A stretch of 64,000 nt of DNA from positions 36,532,249-36,596,248 of the forward strand of contig CM068317.1 of assembly GCA_034766995.1 (NCBI GenBank), given 5' to 3'. The notes beneath the pieces are model-generated. The model ran no database searches. It saw only the letters and a program-made list of their open reading frames with translations, and was not told the DNA's origin. Below are positions 26,158-38,165 of the stretch, in pieces (position 1 is the stretch's first letter; every line of letters starts with the position of its first letter). The stretch is from Acanthacorydalis orientalis (taxonomy: Eukaryota > Arthropoda > Insecta > Megaloptera > Corydalidae). The position numbers and the translations under genes are program-made.

Positions 26158-26202
<45 letters not shown>
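26158..26202. repeat. (TA)n microsatellite
   Basis: About 22 TA units. A CTCTTTTTCTCTCTCACAC pyrimidine tract lies 40 bp upstream. Confidence 0.96.
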
Positions 26203-26204
<2 letters not shown>

Positions 26205-26761
26205 GCAATGTAATCACGAATTAACGAATTAGAACGAGTTATACACAGGCACATTTCAAAATAAAGTTACTTTGCAATTTGACACAAATATTCAATAGAG
26301 TCTAGGTTTAAAGTCGCATCATTCGCTTGAATTCAGTTGTTACCACTAATTTGTTTTTAAGCATGGCTCTATTATATGCATAATTATGCATTAATAACAT
26401 TATTACTCTAAACACGTTTAGAACGGAACATCTGCGTACATGTAGCTCATTTAACACGAAATTAATTTTCCTTCACTACATAAACAATGCTCTGAAAGAA
26501 TTCGTATTTACTTATTTATATTATGACGTTTTCATTAGTATAGTACTTCATAAACTATATGTTTATCTTTTTATGTACTAATTGTATTTGTTAAAAATAA
26601 AGTATAAACTATTAATATCGCATACCAGAATTTCATGAATAATTTTTGTAGAGAATTTACATGAAACAATTCAGTATCTGTAATAATTTGATTTTGAGTT
26701 ATTTTATATCCTATAATAATTATTAATTATAAGGAATTTAAAACATTTTAACATTGTAAAG

Positions 26762-26766
<5 letters not shown>

Positions 26767-26852
<86 letters not shown>
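26767..26852. repeat. Compound (TA)n(TGTA)n microsatellite
   Basis: A TA array is followed by about 13 perfect TGTA tetranucleotide units, the longest pure tetranucleotide array in the window. Confidence 0.97.
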
Positions 26853-26853
<1 letters not shown>

Positions 26854-27838
26854 TATTAAACAAAATAAAATTCAAAATATTCGTTTAAATATTTATTTGA
26901 AAAAAAATATTTTTAAAGGAAATTATTTAAAAACAAAAGTAGTACAGTATTTTTTGAAGGATTTAAATAGATGAAAAAAATATAATAAAAACTTTGGTGT
27001 CATAGTTAATGTAAAAGCATTTTATGTTATTCTACGTTAACTGAAAATAAAAGGGCATCAATAACTGGCTTAATCTAGCCAGAAACATTCAAATTACTTA
27101 CAATGACGTCCATGTATATGTTATTAACCGAAATATAATTATAGAGTTTTTTTCACTAACCAAACTTTCACAGGCTGTGTATTAGTGGACCGAGTTTTTC
27201 TATAGTGTAATTAATTTTAAAAAGGCAGATTTAAATTAATAGTCTCAAGCAGGGAAAGTACTGTGGTAAACATATATCTTCATATAATATTTTCCTCTAC
27301 TATAATTACTTTTTTAATTTTGTTATTAAAGAATTTTTCATCATTTACCGTCACACATATACATAATCAATGTATAATGAAATTAGTATGACTATTCTGA
27401 CATATATTTTTCACGAATTTTTTTATTTAAAAAAGAATGATTTTTTTCATTTTTAGAAAATTTTACAACAAATTACTTTAATGTATTATTATTATTATTA
27501 TGAAGACATTCTGACGAGTTGTAAAAATAGAATTTTTCAAAAAAACTATGTTATAAATTAATCAAGTGATAAACTCATTGTATTTTATGTTGTGTACACT
27601 TTTTACGTTTCCGCATGTTACGTTGTTTTGTAACTTTAATGGCTCCCCATGTTAATGTAACCCGCTATGTTTATTACGTCATGATTCACCTGACACTCTG
27701 TCGGTATTCGCACCCACGAAAGTGCTTTTTCTCTCTTTTTATTATTATTGTCGTGATTTATAACAAATTTACTACGTTTCTAGTTTCCATTACCATTTTT
27801 TGTATCTGTCACCGTCGTACGTCCAAACAAATACACAC

Positions 27839-27842
<4 letters not shown>

Positions 27843-27888
<46 letters not shown>
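27843..27888. repeat. (TA)n microsatellite
   Basis: About 23 TA units preceded by ACACACAC. Confidence 0.96.
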
Positions 27889-27890
<2 letters not shown>

Positions 27891-27990
27891 AATTGAACAT
27901 ACTATGTTGAGAAAAAAATATACAGTATATATAAAAAATTATACAAACATAGAAAATAAAAATATGCTTTTAAAATTTCAATATTTAAAT

Positions 27991-28135
27991 TTATTTTTAC
28001 AAATATTTTTTTTATTCACTGAAGCAGACTTTCTAATCAAAAATATTCAATTATCAATTATTATTAATTTTTAATTGTAGTTTATGTGAATTTCGATTCC
28101 GATACTATCATCCTCGGAAAAACTAAATTATAGAC
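27991..28135 (+). mobile_element. Foldback-type repeat, copy 6, left (A) arm
   Basis: Blocks: TTTTTACAAATATTTTTTTT end, ATCAAAAATATTCAATTATC, AATTATTATTAATTTTTAAT core, GTGAATTTCGATTCCGATAC, and TATCATCCTCGGAAAAACTA inner end. A B arm lies 0.5 kb downstream (28660-28800) facing it, so together they may be one longer element of about 810 bp. Confidence 0.6.
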
Positions 28136-28659
28136 AACTCTGACTTTCCATCAAAGTAAATCTTGTTTCTATACTTAAGCTCCATTAAGATGCATCTTAA
28201 GGCTTCCAGAACTCAGTTAGTATGATTTACACACCTATAATGCGAAAGTGTGTTTTAACTAGAGACTAATGAGGCTTAACTAGTATCTACTTTTTAAATG
28301 TCAGAACACTTAATGTCTTATTCATTATATTATTTGAGGTACGTACTTTAAAATGTTGTTTTATTTGAATTTTATATCATTAATAATTATGTAAGAGATC
28401 GTGTGTTCATAACATAATAATTGAATGATTAAAATAGAAAAAAATTTGGAAGATAACAAGATTGTTTAACAAACATTAAAAATTCTTCCCGCATCTAGTA
28501 CTACTCAGCAGGTATGGCTAATATGGCTTTAAATGTTTAACTTCCATCTACTTACAAATCTATGATAATTTTACTGAAGTAATAGTGTAAATCCTATGTT
28601 TTGATTAATTTACATGAACAATTTAGGCATTTTTCGGTCTCAGAGCCTTAAATTAAGAT
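28136..28659. other. Interior between facing arms of copy 6
   Basis: About 520 bp between the two arms, slightly GC-richer than average. It includes AAGATGCATCTTAAGG, a nearly perfect palindromic word. No transposase-like frame is visible. It may be the internal part of a longer family member or unrelated sequence between two solo arms. Confidence 0.35.
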
Positions 28660-28800
28660 ACACTTTAAAGATAATGGAATTACTATCGAAATTCATATAA
28701 AAAATAATCAAAATGGATTAGTAATCATTTATTGAATATTTTTGATTAAAAAAATGGTAAATTGTGAGGTGAATAAAAACTTTTTTATGAAAGTAAATTG
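28660..28800 (-). mobile_element. Foldback-type repeat, copy 6, right (B) arm
   Basis: Starts TAAAGATAATGGAATTACTA and TCGAAATTCATATAAAAAAT, then AGTAATCATTTATTGAATAT, TTTTGATTAAAAAAATGG, GTGAGGTGAATAAAAACTT, and ends TTTATGAAAGTAAATTGA. The core matches arms at 5205-5240 and 33515-33545 almost base for base. Confidence 0.65.
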
Positions 28801-29474
28801 AACAGCACCAAAAACAATACTGTGATTTAAAATGTCTTTAAATTTATTTATTTTCTAAAAATCAATGAATTAAATTATTAAAAAAATAAGTTTCAATCCG
28901 GATTACAAACAAAAAAATATTAGTAATATGTTTCATTATCTAAGGTTAAGAATCATTCTAAATTTCAAACTGAAATATATTTATAAGGATTCTAATACGT
29001 CTATTCTTTTACTTTAATAGTCTATGGAATTTCATTTCACTTAAAATTATTTTGAGGATCCTTTCCCCTTTATTATGAATATATCCTGTTATAATATCTA
29101 AAAATATGATAGCCCTACGATAGAATCCATACATTTAAACCTGTATATAATAGAAGTAATAAAAAAACGAAGACATAACCGCCAGAAACATAGAAAAGAT
29201 TTATTTATTCAATGCATATCAACATTTTAATATTCCAGTTTTACATTGCAAAGGTTTATTACTGTATGGAACAGAATGTTGTTTGTTTAAAGTAAGAACT
29301 GAAATACTTAATTTGATTGTAGAAAGTTTTATTCTTCGATCTTGTTAATTTATTTTGTTTTTGTACTTTTGTTATAGATAAAAAAAAGTCGGGATAAATC
29401 TTTTTTGCATGAATATGTTGTACAAAACGGACTCGAATGTTTTAACATTTTATTTGCGAGATGCCTGTAATTAA

Positions 29475-29687
29475 GTCTAAAGCCGGATCCATATCAATGA
29501 ATGTTTACATTGTGTGTTGTTTTTAATGAAAATGTGTGCGTTTGCGTTTACTATTTGACATTAATTCTATCTATATTAGCATAAATTCCGTCCACATTGA
29601 CATAAATTACAACTCCAGTGGTTACATTTTCGTCAAATATAACACACAATGTAAACATTTATTAATGGGGACTTGACTTTAGGGTAA
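29475..29687. mobile_element. MITE-like element with ~55-bp terminal inverted repeats
   Basis: The left arm (29475-29536) contains CTAAAG, CCGGATCC and AATGTTTACATTGTGTGTTG, then GAAAATGTG. The right arm (29625-29687), reverse-complemented, reads CTAAAG, CAAGTCCCC and AATGTTTACATTGTGTGTTA, then GAAAATGT. The shared 18-bp core ATGTTTACATTGTGTGTT is identical. The 88-bp interior is noncoding and carries two copies of a GACATTAATT/GACATAAATT word. I cannot read a clear target-site duplication, so the superfamily is not assigned. Confidence 0.75.
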
Positions 29688-30062
29688 CCAACAATTTGTA
29701 TTACTTTAATACTTCAATGTAATTTACATTTATCTTTACAACAGCGAATCCTCGACAATAGCTCTTTTGGCTCCTACGAGTCTACAGGTTCTAGTACAGA
29801 AATCACTGTCCATGTATATAATATATTAATTTTTGGTGCACTTAAAATATTTTAATGTTTTTCTATTATTTCCTTTATATAAAAAACATAACTGTTATTT
29901 AAAATTTTAAATAAATTAATCCACTCAATAAAATTTTAAGTTAGTAAAATTCGATATAAATTCATCTTAATCTTTAAAATTTCATTTATTTTGTTTAAAT
30001 GTGTTTATTTCTTATAATATTTTTATATAATAGCAATCAATTTATAATAATACACATGCATA

Positions 30063-30083
30063 GTATATATATATATATATATA
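30063..30083. repeat. (TA)n microsatellite
   Basis: Short TA array. Confidence 0.9.
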
Positions 30084-30148
30084 ATGAGAGTGGATATAAG
30101 AAAATAATTTAGGTAATTATCCCTCAATATTTTTTTAAAATGATTAAT

Positions 30149-30320
30149 CCCAGATTTTTCTATACTTTAGAGATCTGAAGATAATAGTATTGTCATTCAA
30201 ATACTCGTAGACAGCAATAAAGAAGAAAAATTATCAATTATTTGACATGTTTGATCAAAAAAAATATTCGACTTTTATGGTATATTGGGAGATGAAACAT
30301 TCATTTTTTAAAGTAATTTT
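30149..30320 (-). mobile_element. Foldback-type repeat, copy 7 (B arm)
   Basis: Reads CCCAGATTTTTCTATACTTT, ATCTGAAGATAATAGTATTG, then ATTATCAATTATTTGACATG, TTTGATCAAAAAAAATATTC, GGGAGATGAAACATTCATTT and AAAGTAATTTTA. The first 20 bases match the inner spacer of copies at 33440-33475 and 5113-5145, so the arm includes the sequence inside the hairpin. Confidence 0.65.
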
Positions 30321-30471
30321 ATCCCCAGTGGCAGAACTAAACTGAAACAAATAAATCATAAATACTTTTAGATATTCACAAAGCCTACATAGTGTACAAA
30401 ATTTATGTATGTGTTTTTTAAGTCATCCTCTTTTAATATATTCTAAGCTCTTTTAACAGTCCAACCCATAT

Positions 30472-30506
30472 AATATATATATATATATATATATACATAG
30501 GAGTAT

Positions 30507-30541
<35 letters not shown>

Positions 30542-30543
30542 CT

Positions 30544-30601
<58 letters not shown>
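30472..30601. repeat. Compound (TA)n/(CA)n microsatellite block
   Basis: TA runs, an (AC)n run and further TA runs with TACA and ACTTA interruptions. The minus-strand Tyr-Ile frame over it is not a gene. Confidence 0.96.
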
Positions 30602-30602
<1 letters not shown>

Positions 30603-30946
30603 ATGTTTGTACTTGCATTGATTAACTAATATTCTTACAAACATATTGACTTTTCTAGAATACCAGTATAAGTAGAAACCAGAAAATAGTGCAAAACGTA
30701 AAAGCATATTTTAAATACAATAAGAGAAGTAAAATTTTTGATATCAGTATACAAAACGTAAATGAGAGTCTAAAAAATCGGTGATATTAAATATCTTAAT
30801 TATTAAAACAAATATTAAACGAAAATTAAACAAAAATAAAACATATTAAATAAAACACGCAAGTAAGTAAACAAAATTAAACACGGAGTAGCAGTAAAAG
30901 TATTCGTAATGTATTAGACGTCTAAATATTTCGTTGATTTTTACAA

Positions 30947-30959
30947 GTTGCTTGGTAAC
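30947..30959. promoter_or_regulatory. X-box-like motif (RFX site) upstream of the two-exon gene
   Basis: GTTGCT-T-GGTAAC fits the RFX-factor X-box, two GTTGCY/RGYAAC half-sites with a 1-bp spacer. The right half is exact and the left differs from GTNRCC at its last base. It ends 65 bp before the ATG at 31025, the position typical of X-boxes in ciliary genes. Binding is inferred from motif and location. Confidence 0.45.
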
Positions 30960-31024
30960 AAGAGTGCTTTAACTAGATACAGTGTATTTTAATATAATAA
31001 AGTAAACACTGAACATTTTTAGAA

Positions 31025-34000
31025 ATGGATAGTATGTTCGAAGGATTAAAGAACAACAAAATATCAAAATTGGCTTTATCCAGATTCCTCTCACAATCAT
31101 TGTAAGTATGTATCTATTTATATATCTGTGTATAGATGTTGTAATTTAATTTTTATTAAAGAAAGTCAGTAGTGAATAATTATAACTTCAAAATTTTTCA
31201 TGTAAATTATTAAAAAATAGAAACACATACTAGTAATAGAAATTAAAATAATATATTCATATAAGAATAAATATAATTTATTTTAAAATTCGATTAGAAG
31301 AACATTATTTTTTATTGTTTCCCAGAACAATAGAATTTCATATGAATGTTGCATTGTCGAACTTCGTTTAATGCAAAATAACCTCAGAGTTATATGTAAG
31401 CAACCTATTCATATCTGACTGTTGCTGTCAGCGTCATACAAAGCAAATTTATTTCACTGACAAATTGCACGTTGGTATTTGGGTCAAGTGAAGTTACGAT
31501 TCCTGATGATGAAAGATCCGGGACGTTACGAAAAAGTTGTTTACTAATTGCTATGTTTATTAAAATTATGCCCTAAAACTCTCAGTTCAATTATAAATGT
31601 TTTCTGAAAAGTTCAACAATTAGGATGAATATTTCATTATCTATTCCGTGCTGTTATTAATTTTATGTTGAGTAAATTTGAACACGTTCATATATCGTTG
31701 TAGTTGTTTTAAATGGAAATCTTAATTAAAAGTTTTTTTATTACTCTTAGTTATCTCTAGGAAATGAACTTATATATATATATATATATATATCTATATG
31801 TATATCCAATAATTAATTAGTATATTATATTTTATTGACATGTAATATTACTAGTTCTTGTAAAATAATTTATTTTTTTTATAAAAATATTTCAATACAT
31901 TTAATCCTTATGGCTCTATACAAATTCAAAATTTGTATTGAACATTTAATTAGTTTATAAGAAGTAAATAACGCAAATCTAATACATCATAATTTCTCTT
32001 TCAATGTGCATGAATAAAAATATAATGCTTTATAAAATTTGTTTGGAAATTTAAATTCATTTAATTATCAAATGATGTTCTAATTAACCCAATTAACGTT
32101 TGTATTATCTTTCAAAAATCATAGAATCTCTTAGAGTAAAAATATGTTTATATATATATATCGACAAAGAGAAAAAGAAATATAAGTTAACAAATATTAT
32201 ATGATAAGATTTTTTTGAATTATTCATACGAGTTCATTAATCAATTTGAATCACTGATTAACTACGATAATTAAAAATAAACAGAAAACGAAAAAAGTAT
32301 GGAAATTATAAATGGAATTTCAAATGTGTATCAGTTGAAAAAGTATTCAATTATTCATTTATTTATTTATTACATCATCAGACTGTATAAATGTATGATT
32401 GATATATAGAGTAAATGCGAAGGAAACTTAATGTAAATAGCGTTTGCTAAGTAATTATTTCAATAATTGCATATATTAATTATGTATTAGATATAAAGTT
32501 AGATTCCTCAGTTAAAAGTACATTTTCTTAGACGTTCTTTGATATTTCTAATTGTTTAAAAAGTTAACTGAACATAGTAATATTTTAAAAATGTGTAAAG
32601 CTGTATATTTAGTAAAGTAAAAATATAAAGTTTCCAGTTTTTAATTTTTAATATAAGTAAGGTTAAATAGTGTTTACATTGGTTTGATATAGATATATAC
32701 TTAATCTCTTCTTTGGCATAGTTGCTATATATGTTAATACATTTATTATACAGTAGATTAAATTCAAATCCCTATAAAAAGATATATCCTATAAATAATC
32801 GTTTGGCCTCATCTCGAACCGTTAACTAACCCGATAATAAATTGCATTGATCGTATCGCGAGAAGTGAAATCTACCAAAATGAATCTGTATATATCTCAC
32901 ATGTTTCAGAAAATAGCAGCTATTCCAAGTTGTATCTCTTCCAAGATTATAGTTGTTTTATTTATTTATATTTTGAAAGGAACAGCTGAGATTTTTTCTT
33001 AATTCTGTTTCATTTTTATAACTTTAATGGGGATACCCATGTTTCCTTTCTGATCTTAGAGAATACTAGGGATGCTTAAGGATGCACGCAGTAGCTAAGA
33101 TCTACAAGAGATTTTTTTAATGACCAAAGCTTTGAATTCTTGATCTACCAATATAATAACTGCCTCAATATTTAAGATGATTATCGAAAATAGACTTCAT
33201 ATATTATATTAAATATATTTTATCTTTATACTCAAAATTAAGAAAAAAAACAGGACAACTTTTTTCATACACTAAAGACATACTTTTCTAGTAATGTTGT
33301 ATTTTCTTGTAATTTCCTTTTACTTGTACAAATAAATTTTTACTGCTACAAAAAAAACTAATCGAAAATGTTCAATAAATGATTGTCGATAATTTTTTAT
33401 TATTTTTATGAGGAATTCGATATCAGTTCCATCATCTTCAGAACATAAATATATAGAAAAATCCGGGATGATGACATTTACATAGAAATTGTATAAACAT
33501 CAATCAAAAACGATCAGTATTCACTTATTGAATATTTTTGTTTAGATTTATTTTTTGATTTGAGGTATGAATGAATAATTCATTTGCAAAAGTATACATA
33601 TTAGTTGTAATGTTAACTGTATGTTGTATTATTTACGTATATTTTTAATGTATAAATAGTTATATTTTCATGTATATCTTAATAAGCCCAGTAAAATATT
33701 TTTTCTATCTTTAATATCGAATCTTATATCCAATTTAGTTTATTAGTTTTATGAGTTTTATTAAAACTCATTAAGTACATCAACATTCGAAACAAGCTTG
33801 TTTTTTTTTTAAAAAAAAAGACATATTTTATAAGTCTTTACTTTTTAAATACACCTTAGTCTGAAATAAAAATTATATATAATTTCTTCGTAATAAAAAT
33901 TTATAACAATTATTGGAACAATTAAAAAGTTTACATTACATTTTACAAATGTCTTAAAATGTATTTATTCAACCTTATGATCGAAACTAAGTAAAAATTA

Positions 34001-34888
34001 AAACATTAAAGCTCAAATAGTTTATTTTTCTTTAACTTCTTAACAAGTCTTCTTCTTAATATTTGTTTGATTGAATATTATACTATTAATAAAAAAGATT
34101 AATCTCTCTAAAAATTCCAATTTAACTTGTGTGTAATTAAAACCATTTTATAGATAATGGCTTTTGTCAGAATAATTCTATTTTGAAATTGAATAGAAAT
34201 TAGTGGAATGAATAAAATTAGCCTATAAAATTCCCCGATGATTAAAACGTTATAACCACCAAACATAACGGATGTCATTGAAACAATAGATACGTGTTAT
34301 TTGATAAATACAATTTCTCACCCATTAATTACGTATCTATTATATTTACCGTCGACACATTTACGCATCCGACATATGCATAGTTTAATTGTGCGAATGG
34401 CATTTGTCAAGTGCGTCTTCATACACAGTGGACCGGAGCCTTTCGGATTTGAACACGCACTCACAACACAGTACTGCCGGTTACCATGACGACAGATCCA
34501 CATTTTCGTTTTAACAGCGTTCGTTACATTCTCGTCGTATTCAGTTACACGACACGCATGACGGCCGTTAGATGGCTCTTCGCACGTGACAGCTGGCTTT
34601 GAACCATTGTACGTAGAGAAGCATAAAGACTAAACATATACTGTTGCAAAACCGCACGACTATAAGCATACATACGCCTACGACGAAACACGTACATACT
34701 TGTTTAAATACTATTAAATGTAAATCTCTATGTAATAGTTGAAGTAAATTTTCATTATAAGAGTAATGCTCCAATAACTGTTTATCTTTGAAGAAATATG
34801 AGCCTAAATGATTGTAACCCACTTGTAAATGTACTGAAACATATTTTCCAAACTTTGAGCTGGAATTTGCTTCAAGTTATTCTTTTAA

Positions 34889-34946
<58 letters not shown>

Positions 34947-36235
34947 GTTTCATTGAAAGTCGCTATTTATTTGTTGTTTTTTGAGCATTTATTTCAATAA
35001 CAAAATGTGTGAATACATTAATCAAAGTATTTTATCTCGGAAGCTATGACTTTTTCTCAATTTTATGGTAGAAGTTCAATCCTGCGTCGAACGAATGGTC
35101 TATCTTTTGAGCCAATCTCTTCAACAACTCACTTTTCGACTTCTCCATAGTTATGGAAATGTGTATCTTCCAAAGCATGTTGCATCGAATGGAACAGATG
35201 GTACTCGTTTGGGGCAAGGTTCATGGGGCAAAGCGTTGTCATGGAGAAGAAACTTTTTTCTCTGATTTGATGCAATTGATGATCGTTTTTGCATAAAATT
35301 ATCATAAAATGCTCCAATTGTTGATACTGTTCGGCGGTGATTGTTTCTTTCGATTTCAATAGCTCATAATCCACGACACCCTCCATATCCCACCAAATAG
35401 AGAGTATTTCTTTGTGGCCGTGGATGTTTCGCTTTGGTGTCGACGTTGTTGCTTGGCCAGGATCAACCCATCGTTTCTTGCATTTCATATTGTCGAAATA
35501 GACCCTTTTTTATCGCTGGTCACGATACGCCACAAGAAACTCTTCTTTTTGTGTCTTGCAAGCAAAGAAATCGAGATGTTTCAACGATTAGTAATGGCAT
35601 TTTCGGTCAATTCATGTGGCAGCCATCTCTCTTCTTTCTGGATCTTTCCCATGGCTTGTAAACGTTGTAAAATGGTTGACTTGTCAATTTATAGATGTTG
35701 AGCCAATTCTTTGAGTGTTTAAGCAGGAGTTTCTTCCAATATATCTTGCAGTTATTCATCTTCGAACTTTTTTGATTGACCTAGCCGTTGTTTGTCGTGA
35801 ACGTCACAATCACCACTTTTGAATCTTCGAAACCAATCTCTACATACTGTTTCCGATGGAGCAAATTCACCATAAGTTTTCGCAAACAATCGATGAGTTT
35901 CAGCTGCACTGTTATTCAAATTAAAGTAGTGTAGAAGTACACATCGGAAAAACAACTATTGTGTTTCATTTTAATTCGGTTGTAGAAAAGCATTTGTGTA
36001 AACGAAGGATGGCGTCTGATGACTGAATTTTAAATTTAAATATTTTTTTAAACTTTATACATTAGTCGAATTTAATAATGTAACGTTTATTAAACATTCA
36101 TTTCGATTATTTATTGATTTTTTGATCTTAAAAGAAATAATATCAATTTACGTTTTATTAAAATTTGAAGTATTCCGAAAGAAATATCAAAAATGTTTGA
36201 ATCTGAAAATTTGAGAAATTCCAATATAAATATAT

Positions 36236-36281
<46 letters not shown>

Positions 36282-38106
36282 CATTGGACGTATATGTGTG
36301 TGTAATTTTCATTGTTGAATGACATGAGTGAGGTTGGTAAATACGGTATTTTATTTTCAAGAGAGACTGGCGCTTAGACAGATGTCAAGTAAATGGAGCT
36401 TGCATAAAGCGAAATAATGTAACGAAGTTAAGGAAAGTGTGAAATAAATAAAACGTGTAGTTGTTATAAATTTTTTAAATAATATATGCATATATATATA
36501 TATATATATATATAATTATGTAGGTCTGTCTGATATACACAAACATTTTTATAAAGTCCTAAAATAATTATTATAAAAAAATCTTAATGAAAATATTTCC
36601 TTTATACTCAATTATTTCAGTTTATATAAACTAAATATTGAAAAAATGTAATTTTTAGATATTTAACTAAGAAATTAGAAATAAATATCACTAATTTATA
36701 CCAATACCTAAACTCATATATATATATATCATTTTTATCATCAAAATCAACATTAAAATTAAGAAAAACATGTTATTTTATACTTTTGAGAATTTGATTA
36801 AATTTATTTAGCTGATCATAATATCCAAGGGTTCAATAAACTTCATTATCTAAAAATAAGAGTTACTAACAAATATATATATATATATATAAAAGAATCA
36901 TTAATTAAGAATTAACTTTTAATGTCGTGTATTTCTTAAATATAGCCAAGTGGAAATCAATTAGAATTTTATATATAATATAATTAAATAAATGCCATCA
37001 AAAAAAGACCTATTCTCTACTAAAATCCATAATTCCTTTTTTAAATTAGTCAAGCTGATGAACAAAATACTTTTTGCATCTCTAACTTCTCACAAATGTA
37101 TCATAAATAAAAGGTTTGTGATTTAAATGAAAAATGGCTTGTTTTTGTTTGCTTCATTTTCTTTTATATCACAGAAATATTTTTGTGGTGTGTAAAAAAT
37201 TTAAGTTAATTAAATTCTGTTGACATAAAATTGTATATTGTACTATTTTTTTAAAAAAATATTATGTGATTGTGAAAATTATTGTGTTCAGTCAAAAAGA
37301 TTTAAATAAACATTTCACAATTTTAACTTTCCTAAGAATGTATGCTTTATTTTATGCACAGAGGTCTTAAATATATGGCCCTAAAATGAGAATGAAACAT
37401 ACTGATAATTTAAAATTAAATCTGAAATAAGAAGATTTATGAAAACTTGATCAGTTTTTTTGTTCCTTGTAAAATGTTCTTTCTTGACTTAATTCCAGTT
37501 TACAATCGTATTAAATTTATTTCATTATTCATTTTGGAGTATTATAAAGACTTCTACTAAACTTTTCGATTATTTTTTTAATTTATTCTTTTGAATTCGC
37601 AATTATATCATTATTACACATTTTTATGCATTTAATTTGAAAATATTCAGTAATAAATAAATTACTCTAATTTTTTCAAGCTAGATACAGAAAAAATATA
37701 ACCATTCTGTATATGAAATGATTACTATATATCAGTTATAAAAGTTTTAAAACTATCAATTCGACTAGAATATATTATGAGAAAAATTTGAATAAAAATA
37801 GGACTAATAAAATATTAACAATTTTTAATATAAGTATTATTTTATTAATTTTATAGAAATTAAATTATTGAAAACCATTCATGATTATTGTTCAATAAAA
37901 TATCTGTATATTCAAAAGTAATTCTTCACTTGATTTAAAATTTTCGAAACGTTATTAGGTTTTTAACAAAACAATTCAACTTAAACAACACTGATTTAAT
38001 GTTTATGGAGAAGAAAACAAACAAACATGTATATATATATATATATATATATTCTTTTTAAATCTCTTTTAGTTTTTCATTTTCGGAAATATGATTAAGA
38101 ATGTTA

Positions 38107-38165
<59 letters not shown>

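Larger units (their letters stand above)
24019..27990. other. AT-rich gene-free stretch
   Basis: Besides the islands and microsatellites listed, no exon is recognised. A GC-richer patch at about 27600-27830 contains TTACGTCATGATTC, a CRE/AP-1-like word. The 93-codon plus-strand frame across it (27615-27896) ends in Tyr-Ile repeats and has no known domain. Confidence 0.5.
28801..30148. other. AT-rich stretch holding one MITE-like element
   Basis: Nothing coding is recognised. The only structured element is the inverted repeat at 29475-29687. Confidence 0.55.

Noticed and set aside
27615..27896. 93-codon plus-strand frame in a GC-richer patch
   Set aside because: It ends in Tyr-Ile repeats from the adjacent TA array and matches no family I know.
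33797..33822. T-run joined to A-run, and a similar one at 49714-49735
   Set aside because: Homopolymer junctions are expected in DNA this AT-rich. No wider structure is visible.
34318..34503. Cys-containing minus-strand frame that briefly suggested a THAP or zinc-finger domain
   Set aside because: Cysteine and histidine spacing does not fit C2CH or C2H2 patterns, and a plus-strand frame overlaps it.
35414..35701. Plus-strand frames of 95 and 75 codons
   Set aside because: Antisense of the mariner transposase pseudogene. The plus-strand frame at 35065-35265 is the same kind of shadow.
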